From: UPXZ01 sp964541615
GTDB taxonomy: Bacteria > Bacteroidota > Bacteroidia > Bacteroidales > Paludibacteraceae
Length of the DNA stretch: 24,065 bases
Assembly (NCBI GenBank): GCA_964541615.1
Contig: CAZIRA010000033.1
Location: 1 to 24,065, forward strand
Direction of reading: 5' to 3'
In this document: piece after piece, positions 7,816-14,046 of the stretch
How the letters are laid out: each line of letters opens with the position of its first letter
Numbering within the stretch: position 1 is the stretch's first letter
Translations under genes and position numbers: made by a program
The notes under the pieces: model-generated
Told to the model about the DNA's origin: nothing
Seen by the model: only the letters and a program-made list of their open reading frames with translations
Database searches by the model: none

Positions 7816-8277
7816 TTACAGAGGATAACTATGAAGTGTCAGGATTCTATTGTTGTTTAATTTCCCCCAGAACCATTCGTTCACGAGCAAGGTCAAATAA
7901 GCACTTCCAATTCCTAATACGGCTCCTGCAATCACATCCGAAGGATAATGTACTCCCAGATTCATCCTTGAGTAGCCCACAGAACACGCCCAGAAGTAGG
8001 AAGGAGCAATCACGTACCATTTCGGATATTTGAGCGATAGCGATGTAGCAGCTGAAAATGCCAGCGAGGTGTGTCCNNNNNNNNNNNNNNNNNNNNNNNN
8101 NNNNNNNNNNNNNNNNNNNNNNNNNNNNNNNNNNNNNNNNNNNNNNNNNNNNNNNNNNNNNNNNNNNNNNNNNNNNATCTTTTCCAGTGTCCGGATATCC
8201 CAGTTCTGAGCATTTGTTTCGTAACTAAAAGTCGCGAAAATCAGGAAAAGCAGAATAAATGTTGTAATTTTGTACAT
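7816..8277 (-). CDS. PAP2-family phosphatase, interrupted by an assembly gap
   Basis: The visible C-terminal part has the PAP2 (type 2 phosphatidic acid phosphatase) motifs GHTS and SRMNLGVHYPSD, the latter carrying the Arg, His and Asp of the third motif. The N-terminus is a signal peptide or first membrane helix (ITTFILLFLIFATF). Homologues dephosphorylate phosphatidate, undecaprenyl pyrophosphate or lipid A; the substrate cannot be told here. The 100-N gap hides the first motif (KxxxxxxRP) and the PS of PSGH. I chose the ATG at 8277 over the TTG at 8301, which would overlap the predicted transcription start. True length is uncertain and likely above the apparent 153 residues. Confidence 0.8.
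   Translation of the reverse strand: MYKITTFILLFLIFATFSYETNAQNWDIRTLEKXXXXXXXXXXXXXXXXXXXXXXXXXXXXXXXXXXGHTSLAFSAATSLSLKYPKWYVIAPSYFWACSVGYSRMNLGVHYPSDVIAGAVLGIGSAYLTLLVNEWFWGKLNNNRILTLHSYPL
8077..8176. other. Assembly gap (100 N) inside the PAP2 gene
   Basis: Exactly 100 N, which looks like a fixed-size placeholder. The flanking frames happen to agree, but the spacing is too short for a normal PAP2 domain. Confidence 0.97.
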
Positions 8278-8288
8278 TTTATTAAAAA

Positions 8289-8320
8289 TTTGAGTCTGCA
8301 AGTTAGCAAATATATCTTTT
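8289..8320 (+). promoter_or_regulatory. Candidate promoter of the nicotinamide riboside kinase gene
   Basis: TTTG (8289-8292) is followed after 20 nt by TATCTTTT (8313-8320), one mismatch from TAnnTTTG, ahead of the ATG at 8353. It overlaps the opposite promoter at 8307-8314. Confidence 0.45.
8307..8314 (-). promoter_or_regulatory. Candidate -7 element for the PAP2 / aspartyl protease operon
   Basis: On the minus strand TATATTTG matches TAnnTTTG exactly. Predicted transcription begins near 8300, giving a leader of about 22 nt before the ATG at 8277. No clear -33 TTG is present. Confidence 0.45.
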
Positions 8321-8352
8321 TTAATAAGTAGAATAAGAAAAAATCTTCAAAA

Positions 8353-8883
8353 ATGTTGAAAATAGCAGTTATTGGTCCTGAGTCCACCGGGAAAACGGAG
8401 CTTTGCAAAAAGCTGGCTTCACACTTCAATTGCAGTTGGGAGCGGGAACTTGCGCGTGGTTATGTCGAAAATTTGGGGAGGGAATATACATTCAATGACG
8501 TGGAGAAGATTGCACGACTACAAATACAACAGGAAAAAAAATACGAAAATTTTCAAACCGAAGATGAATTTGTGTTTTTCGATACCGATCTGATCATTAC
8601 TAAAGTGTGGCTTGAATACAAATATAATGTTATCCCTGAATTCGTTTCTGAAAGATTATCTGCCCGTTTTATCGATTTTTATCTCCTTGCAGAGCCAGAT
8701 CTTCCTTGGGAATACGATCCGGTAAGGGAGCACGGTGATGATCGGGAGTATTTTCTTGATTGGTACGAAAAAGAGATTCAAGCACTCGGTACGCCTTATG
8801 CAAAAATTTCAGGGGTGGGAGAGGAGAGGCTTCTGAATGCACTTCGAGAAATTGAGAAATTCAAGAATCCAGAAACCTTGTGA
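8353..8883 (+). CDS. Nicotinamide riboside kinase (NadR C-terminal-domain-like ATPase)
   Basis: The 176-residue protein matches the ribosylnicotinamide kinase domain of NadR: a P-loop GPESTGKT at 8-15, the helix WERELARGYVENLG, a Walker-B-like strand FVFFDTDLIITKVW (Asp77, Asp79), and a lid region YDPVREHGDDREYF. It would phosphorylate nicotinamide riboside to NMN. It has neither the DNA-binding nor the NMN adenylyltransferase domain of enterobacterial NadR, so another enzyme must complete NAD synthesis. The PnuC gene at 5839 is its likely transport partner: phosphorylation traps the imported riboside. The two genes are separated by a minus-strand pair here. Confidence 0.85.
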   Translation: MLKIAVIGPESTGKTELCKKLASHFNCSWERELARGYVENLGREYTFNDVEKIARLQIQQEKKYENFQTEDEFVFFDTDLIITKVWLEYKYNVIPEFVSERLSARFIDFYLLAEPDLPWEYDPVREHGDDREYFLDWYEKEIQALGTPYAKISGVGEERLLNALREIEKFKNPETL

Positions 8884-8971
8884 TAATTTTAAATCTCCAA
8901 TATTCAAAATTTGGAACACTTTTACTGATTATTTGTTTTAATAAGATACTAACATTTTTTTGAAACGATAA

Positions 8972-10063
8972 ATGAAGGACAAAATACAACGCAGCATAGA
9001 AAAATTAACCAATTTAGATTCTCTTAAAAGTGTTTGCCGTCAACAGGCCGAAAATCATCCCATGCCATCCACCGATGTTATTGAGGAGATAGTTAAATTG
9101 TTGCGTGCGGTTATTTTTCCCGGTTATTTCGGCAATTCCGACATAAATCCCGAGAACATGAAATCACACATCGAAAACCACGTAAAGACGATTCACAGGC
9201 TTTTGGTGGAGCAGATAAAATCGGGAGTTTGCTTTGATAATACTTCCATTGATTTTAATTGCAAAGACTTAAACAAACGGGCGGCAGATACGGCAGATCA
9301 GTTTATTTTAACACTGCCTAAGCTTCGTAAAGCACTTCATGATGACGCAGTGGCAGCCTACAACGGCGATCCGGCTTCGAAAAGTGTGGGAGAAGTGATT
9401 TTCAGCTATCCCGGAATCCGGGCAATCAGCAGTTACCGGTTTGCCCACGCACTGCTTCAGTTGGATGTTCCAATTATTCCGCGTGTAATTACCGAACTCG
9501 CTCATTCAGAAACTGGTATTGATATTAATCCCGGAGCCAAAATCGGAAATTCGTTTATGATTGACCACGGAACTGGTGTGGTAATAGGAGAAACGGCTGT
9601 TATTGGTAATAATGTCCGTATTTATCAGGGAGTTACGCTTGGAGCTAAGAGCTTCCCGCTGGATGAGGAAGGCAATCCGATTAAAGGCATTGACCGCCAT
9701 CCGAAAATTGGAGACGATGTGATCATTTACTCCAATTCCACCATTCTTGGACCAATAAAGATTGGTGAAAAAACTGTTATCGGAGGTAATATCTGGGTAG
9801 ATTCAGATGTGCCTGCAGGCTCTAAAATTCTACAAAGAAAAAGTAAGGACGACTCAGAAACCAGACACGAGAAAAAGAAGAAAAAACATAAAAAAAAAGG
9901 ACTGAAACTAAATAAGAATGGAGCTGAGACGTATCATTTGTTGTCAAAACCTGTGATTAACTGTTCTATTCCACCTTTTAAGATTTGCAAAGGTTGTAAC
10001 AGCAAGCATGGATGTGCAAAATGTCGTAAAAGATACGAAGTGAAATACGACGTAAAATTGTAA
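8972..10063 (+). CDS. cysE: Serine O-acetyltransferase with a Lys-rich, Cys4 C-terminal tail
   Basis: Residues 1-288 form a serine acetyltransferase, which makes O-acetylserine from serine and acetyl-CoA for cysteine synthesis: an N-terminal helical domain, then a left-handed beta-helix (GIDINPGAKIGNSFMIDHG, VIGETAVIGNNVRIYQGVTLGA, HPKIGDDVIIYSNSTILG). The His in MIDHGTG is the expected catalytic region. Residues 289-363 (from 9836) are unusual: a lysine-rich linker (KKKKKHKKKG) encoded by an A-rich tract with nine consecutive A (9890-9898), then Cys331 and a CX2C-X5-CX2C cluster at Cys339, 342, 348 and 351. The tail looks metal- or redox-binding, but I know no named domain for it. The gene starts 88 nt after the kinase. 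Confidence 0.9.
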   Translation: MKDKIQRSIEKLTNLDSLKSVCRQQAENHPMPSTDVIEEIVKLLRAVIFPGYFGNSDINPENMKSHIENHVKTIHRLLVEQIKSGVCFDNTSIDFNCKDLNKRAADTADQFILTLPKLRKALHDDAVAAYNGDPASKSVGEVIFSYPGIRAISSYRFAHALLQLDVPIIPRVITELAHSETGIDINPGAKIGNSFMIDHGTGVVIGETAVIGNNVRIYQGVTLGAKSFPLDEEGNPIKGIDRHPKIGDDVIIYSNSTILGPIKIGEKTVIGGNIWVDSDVPAGSKILQRKSKDDSETRHEKKKKKHKKKGLKLNKNGAETYHLLSKPVINCSIPPFKICKGCNSKHGCAKCRKRYEVKYDVKL

Positions 10064-10163
10064 TCAGTTTGATAAATTATTGGCACATAAAAGTCCTTGT
10101 TCTCAAAAGCGAAACTAACTAAAAGTCTTTGCTGATGTTTATTTCGGCAAATAAATAAAAAAT

Positions 10164-11318
10164 ATGATTGAATTTGAAATGATCGCCAAAACCTTCAAAG
10201 GTTTGGAAGAAGTTTTGGCAGCAGAATTGGTGTCACTTGGAGCAAACAATGTGCAGTTGCAACGACGTGCCGTTAGTTTTACCGGAAATCAGGAAATGAT
10301 GTATCGGGCAAATTTTAATTTGCGAACAGCATCGCGCATCCTCAAGCCGATTCTCACTTTCAAAGCAAATGATGCGGATGAAATTTACGATAAAGTAAAA
10401 AAAATCGATTGGGAAAAGTACATGAGTTTGAATACCACTTTTGCTATTGATTCCACTGTCTTTTCTGACGAATTCCGTCATTCAAAATTTGTTGCCTATC
10501 GGGTGAAAGACGCAATCGTTGATTTTTTTCAGGAAAAATACGATAAACGTCCATCGGTCAGCATAGACAATCCAAAGTTGATGATCAATATCCATATAGC
10601 TCAGAATCTGTGCACGCTCTCGTTGGACAGCTCCGGTGATTCGCTCCACAAGCGTGGTTACCGGGAGAGCCAGACCGAAGCTCCCATCAATGAAGCGCTG
10701 GCAGCCGGGATGATTTTGATGACCGGATGGCACGGTGAAACTGATTTCGTTGATCCCATGTGCGGATCGGGTACTTTTCTGATTGAGGCTGCGTTGATTG
10801 CACTCAATATCCCTCCGGGAATTTACAGAAGCGGTTTTGCTTTTGAAAAATGGAATGACTTTGACGAGGATTTGTTTGAAAATATCAGCAACGACGACAC
10901 GGGCGAACGTGAATTTGAACATATGATTTACGGCTCGGATATTTCGCTGAGAGCCGTACGCATTGCCGAAAAAAATGTAAGAAGTGCCGGACTGAACAAA
11001 TATATCCGGATAGAAGTACGTCCGGTTCAGGAATTGGAAGCACCCTCAGAAAAATGCATACTGGTTACAAATCCGCCTTATGGAGAGCGCATCAGTCCGG
11101 CCAATATCAGCGATGTGTATAAATCACTCGGAACAGTTTTGAAGCATAAATTCATGGGCAGTTCTGCTTGGGTAATCAGCTCCAGCGAAGAATTTCTCTA
11201 TAAAATCGGCTTAAAACCCAGCAAGAAAGTGGAATTGCTAAACGGCTCGTTAGACTGTCTTTATTGCCGGTATGATGTTTTTGCAGGGAAAAGGAATGAA
11301 TTTTTGAGTAATAGATAA
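10164..11318 (+). CDS. THUMP-domain SAM-dependent RNA methyltransferase (RlmL/YcbY N-domain type)
   Basis: The 384-residue protein has a THUMP RNA-binding domain in roughly the first 160 residues and a Rossmann-fold methyltransferase after it. The SAM-binding loop is DPMCGSGT (197-204) and the catalytic NPPYGER (303-309) is the N6/N2-type NPPY motif. This arrangement matches the half of E. coli RlmL that makes m2G2445 in 23S rRNA. It lacks the RlmK half (m7G2069) of the fused E. coli protein. The exact target guanosine here is an inference. The coding sequence is complete; an 8-bp-period repeat begins directly after the stop codon. Confidence 0.88.
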   Translation: MIEFEMIAKTFKGLEEVLAAELVSLGANNVQLQRRAVSFTGNQEMMYRANFNLRTASRILKPILTFKANDADEIYDKVKKIDWEKYMSLNTTFAIDSTVFSDEFRHSKFVAYRVKDAIVDFFQEKYDKRPSVSIDNPKLMINIHIAQNLCTLSLDSSGDSLHKRGYRESQTEAPINEALAAGMILMTGWHGETDFVDPMCGSGTFLIEAALIALNIPPGIYRSGFAFEKWNDFDEDLFENISNDDTGEREFEHMIYGSDISLRAVRIAEKNVRSAGLNKYIRIEVRPVQELEAPSEKCILVTNPPYGERISPANISDVYKSLGTVLKHKFMGSSAWVISSSEEFLYKIGLKPSKKVELLNGSLDCLYCRYDVFAGKRNEFLSNR

Positions 11319-11384
11319 TTGGTTGAACAGTTGATTGGTTATATAGTTGAATAGTTGAATAGTTGATTAGTTGAGTGGTTAAAG
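11319..11384. repeat. Imperfect 8-bp-period repeat, consensus TAGTTGAA
   Basis: Immediately after the methyltransferase stop codon, about eight units are visible, the clearest being TAGTTGAA, TAGTTGAA, TAGTTGAT and TAGTTGAG (11344-11375). One 7-nt unit shifts the phase. The same unit recurs at 18905-18928 and 20590-20637. A 10-bp inverted copy of part of it (TTGAGTGGTT at 11371) occurs as AACCACTCAA at 11563-11572. Confidence 0.8.
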
Positions 11385-11479
11385 ACTAAATGGCAGATTG
11401 TCAGCTGTTTGTAATCTCAATTAACGTAAATTCGAAGAAAAAGCAATTTAATCAGTCATAATGTGCCAAATGTCAATAA

Positions 11480-11544
11480 TAAGGTTTCTTTTTCTTGCAA
11501 AAACCTTTCCTCGATAGCAATCGGGATCCAAAAAACAAACCTTA
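11480..11544 (+). promoter_or_regulatory. Candidate leader with alternative hairpins before the ABC-F gene
   Basis: TAAGGTTT (11480-11487) can pair with AAACCTT (11501-11507, 7 bp) or with AAACCTTA (11537-11544, 8 bp). The two pairings exclude each other, as in an attenuator. No promoter consensus was found upstream, and the arms are short, so this remains speculative. Confidence 0.25.
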
Positions 11545-11580
11545 GTTCAATTAATTCTATTCAACCACTCAAACAAACAA

Positions 11581-13170
11581 ATGATCAGCTATATTCAGGT
11601 AGAAAATCTCACCAAATCTTTCGGCGATAAACGACTCTTTGACGGTATTTCATTCGGTATTTCCAATAATCAGCGAGTGGCGTTGATTGCCAGTAATGGT
11701 GCCGGAAAAACCACACTGCTCAATATCCTTGCCGATCTTGAAAGCCCCGATGCTGGCACTATTACTTACAAAAAAGACCTTCGGATTGGCTATCTGGAAC
11801 AATCACCTGATTTTCCTGCCGAACTTTCTGTTATAGATGCCTGTTTGCAAAGCGACAACGAAATTGTTCGTACTATAGCTGATTACGAGCATGCCATGCT
11901 TCATCCGGAAAAAGCTGAAATGACAGAGATTTTGGCTAAAATGGATATTCTGAAAGCCTGGGATTACGAAACGCGCATCAAGCAAATTCTCGGAAAATTG
12001 AGAATTACGGATTTTGAGCAGAAAATCGGTGAACTTTCCGGTGGTCAGCTCAAACGTGTGTCACTTGCCAATGTACTTATCAGCGAACCGGAATTGCTTA
12101 TTCTGGATGAGCCGACCAACCACCTGGATTTGGAAATGGTGGAATGGCTGGAAGATTTCCTGAAACGCTCGTCGATGGCGTTGCTGATGGTTACGCACGA
12201 CCGTTATTTCTTAGATCGTGTGTGTACCGACATTCTGGAACTGGACAATCAGATGCTTTTTATCTACTCGGGAAACTACAGTTATTATCTGGAAAAACGG
12301 CAGGAGCGGATTGATAATTTCAATGCAGAAACTGCTTCGGCACAAAACATCTACCGCCGGGAACTGGAATGGATGCGTAGCACTCCTCAAGCCCGCACCG
12401 GGAAATCGAAAGGTCGCATCGATCGTTTTTACGACATTGAAGAACGTGCCAAACAGCGCATGGTAAATGAAAACGTGAAACTGGCCGTAAAAGCATCGTA
12501 TCTAGGTTCGAAGATTTTTGAAGCAAAATACATCAGCAAAGCGTACGGCGATTTGAAAATCCTGGATAATTTTTACTATAATTTTGCCCGCTATGAGAAA
12601 CTGGGTATTGTGGGGAAAAACGGTACGGGAAAGACGACTTTTCTTAAAATTCTACTTGGCGATGTGAAACCTGACAGCGGAAGTGTGGACATTGGCGAAA
12701 CGGTTCGATTTGGTTATTACAGCCAGGAAGGATTGAATTTTAACGAAGAAATGAAGGTAATTGATGTGGTACGTGATATTGCCGAAGAAGTGGATTTGGG
12801 CAATGGAAAGAAGATGACTGCTTCCCAATTTCTGAATTATTTTCTTTTTGTTCCTGAAAAACAGCACAATTATGTTTACAAATTGAGCGGAGGCGAAAAA
12901 CGTCGTTTGCACCTTTGCACCGTGCTGATGCAAAACCCGAATTTCCTTATTCTGGATGAGCCGACGAANNNNNNNNNNNNNNNNNNNNNNNNNNNNNNNN
13001 NNNNNNNNNNNNNNNNNNNNNNNNNNNNNNNNNNNNNNNNNNNNNNNNNNNNNNNNNNNNNNNNNNNNGACAGCGACGAAATTATCAAACTTTCGGAACG
13101 GTTCTCATATTTAACGGAACTGCTGGATGATAAAGAAATGCGTTGGCTGGAATTGAGCGAGATTGGGTAG
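11581..13170 (+). CDS. ABC-F family ATPase, interrupted by an assembly gap
   Basis: There are two ABC ATPase domains and no membrane segments, as in ABC-F proteins, which act on the ribosome or on DNA structures (Uup, EttA and antibiotic-resistance relatives). Domain 1 has Walker A SNGAGKTT, signature LSGGQLKR, Walker B LLILDEPTNHLDLE and switch THDRYFLDRV. A linker of about 80 charged residues with ARTGKSKGRIDRFYDIEERA follows. Domain 2 has GKNGTGKTT, LSGGEKRR and FLILDEPT, then the 100-N gap. The end (EIIKLSERFSYLTELLDDKEMRWLELSE) resembles the C-terminal coiled coil of Uup-like proteins. The subfamily is uncertain; Uup-like is my best guess. Confidence 0.92.
   Translation: MISYIQVENLTKSFGDKRLFDGISFGISNNQRVALIASNGAGKTTLLNILADLESPDAGTITYKKDLRIGYLEQSPDFPAELSVIDACLQSDNEIVRTIADYEHAMLHPEKAEMTEILAKMDILKAWDYETRIKQILGKLRITDFEQKIGELSGGQLKRVSLANVLISEPELLILDEPTNHLDLEMVEWLEDFLKRSSMALLMVTHDRYFLDRVCTDILELDNQMLFIYSGNYSYYLEKRQERIDNFNAETASAQNIYRRELEWMRSTPQARTGKSKGRIDRFYDIEERAKQRMVNENVKLAVKASYLGSKIFEAKYISKAYGDLKILDNFYYNFARYEKLGIVGKNGTGKTTFLKILLGDVKPDSGSVDIGETVRFGYYSQEGLNFNEEMKVIDVVRDIAEEVDLGNGKKMTASQFLNYFLFVPEKQHNYVYKLSGGEKRRLHLCTVLMQNPNFLILDEPTXXXXXXXXXXXXXXXXXXXXXXXXXXXXXXXXXXDSDEIIKLSERFSYLTELLDDKEMRWLELSEIG
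12969..13068. other. Assembly gap (100 N) inside the ABC-F gene
   Basis: Exactly 100 N directly after the second Walker B motif. The missing part should include the rest of the second ATPase domain and the start of the C-terminal extension, which needs far more than 34 codons. Confidence 0.97.
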
Positions 13171-13197
13171 CCCGAAACAGTAAACTCTCACTATGTT

Positions 13198-13866
13198 TTA
13201 CAACAAATCTTTTAATTCATACTCTTTTTTGTGGTGATAAATTTCGTTGTGATATGCATCTAATTTTCTCAGCAGATAGGTCAGCGTCCTTATTTCATTA
13301 TTATCCAGGTTTCCGGTTACAATGCTGGAAACCTTTTGCATTTCAGGTAGCACTTTGATAACCTGACTTCTGCCATAATCCGAAATCCGAATTCGCACGC
13401 TTCGCCGGTCTTCCTCATCGGGCGTTTGCTCAAAAAATTTCAATTTCACAAGCCGATTAATTATCTCATTACCAGACGTTTTTTCCATCACCAGGAGTTT
13501 TGTCAACTCAATTTTTGTCAAACTTTCGTGAGTCATCAGTGTGATGAGAAACGAAAAATCATCACCATTCTTCAAATCGCTTCCGGCAAGGGCTTTTTTA
13601 ATATATCCTTTTGCGTACCGATAAAGCAAAACCACCAGAATTGAAACATCGGTGTTCATCTCTGCTTTCGTCGAAGTGTCAAGCCTCCAGTCATCATGTC
13701 CACCACTCAAAGCTTGTCTTTTAGAATTATTTTCAGAAAGTTGATCTTGTAAATACAGAAATTCCAGGAAGTCTGATGTGGAAGTTTCAGAATTATTGGC
13801 GATGCAAGCATTCTCGTAGTTCTCTAACTGATCAATTATTTCAATCAATATGTTTTTCGTTTTCAT
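13198..13866 (-). CDS. MarR-type winged-helix regulator with N-terminal extension
   Basis: The 222-residue protein carries a MarR-type domain from about residue 70: a helical start (ILVVLLYRYAKGYIKKAL), the helix-turn-helix region LTKIELTKLLVMEKTSGNEIINRLVKLKF, and the wing motif DEEDRRSVRIRISDYG, followed by C-terminal dimerisation helices. Classic MarR proteins are about 145 residues; the extra 70 acidic N-terminal residues resemble nothing I recognise. It diverges from the TonB-dependent receptor gene, so it probably controls that operon and itself. Its promoter (13930-13961) is framed by a perfect 13-bp inverted repeat and precedes a 12-bp palindrome near the transcription start. The ligand is unknown. 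Confidence 0.82.
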   Translation of the reverse strand: MKTKNILIEIIDQLENYENACIANNSETSTSDFLEFLYLQDQLSENNSKRQALSGGHDDWRLDTSTKAEMNTDVSILVVLLYRYAKGYIKKALAGSDLKNGDDFSFLITLMTHESLTKIELTKLLVMEKTSGNEIINRLVKLKFFEQTPDEEDRRSVRIRISDYGRSQVIKVLPEMQKVSSIVTGNLDNNEIRTLTYLLRKLDAYHNEIYHHKKEYELKDLL

Positions 13867-13900
13867 TTAGCTGATATTCAATAATCAATAAAATATTTCC

Positions 13901-13971
13901 CGATTTTTTATTTATAAATATCTGGTTTACAAAGATATTGTTTGTTTTTAATAAAATCAAATAAAAAATCG
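13901..13971. repeat. Perfect 13-bp inverted repeat framing the MarR promoter
   Basis: CGATTTTTTATTT (13901-13913) and its exact inverse AAATAAAAAATCG (13959-13971) are separated by 45 bp. The right arm overlaps the -33 element and the left arm lies just past the predicted transcription start. Within the span a 12-bp palindrome TATTTATAAATA covers 13909-13920. Together they suggest operator sites for autoregulation. Confidence 0.55.
13930..13961 (-). promoter_or_regulatory. Consensus promoter of the MarR-type gene
   Basis: On the minus strand TTTG (13958-13961) and TATCTTTG (13930-13937) are separated by exactly 20 nt, identical in form to the tRNA-His promoter. Transcription would begin near 13923-13926, leaving a leader of about 57 nt. 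Confidence 0.7.
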
Positions 13972-13996
13972 AACTAAATATAAAACAAATATGAGC

Positions 13997-14031
13997 TATA
14001 ATTGTTTAATTTAGAACGAAAACATTCTAAA
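13997..14031 (+). promoter_or_regulatory. Candidate promoter and operator of the TonB receptor operon
   Basis: TATAATTG (13997-14004) is one mismatch from TAnnTTTG. An inverted repeat TTTAGAA, 8 nt, TTCTAAA (14010-14031) lies between it and the ATG at 14047, a plausible repressor site over the transcription start. Confidence 0.35.
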
Positions 14032-14046
14032 ATAATTTATATAAAA

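Noticed and set aside
11319..11384. Possible CRISPR array
   Set aside because: The units are 8 nt, contiguous and lack spacers, and no cas genes are present.
13171..13197. Possible bidirectional terminator between the ABC-F and MarR genes
   Set aside because: GTAAAC and GTTTTAC pair only with a bulge and no T-run follows; too weak to call.
14002..14046. TTG-initiated extension of the TonB-dependent receptor
   Set aside because: It would place charged residues before the signal peptide and cover the candidate operator; the ATG at 14047 is directly ahead of a normal signal peptide.
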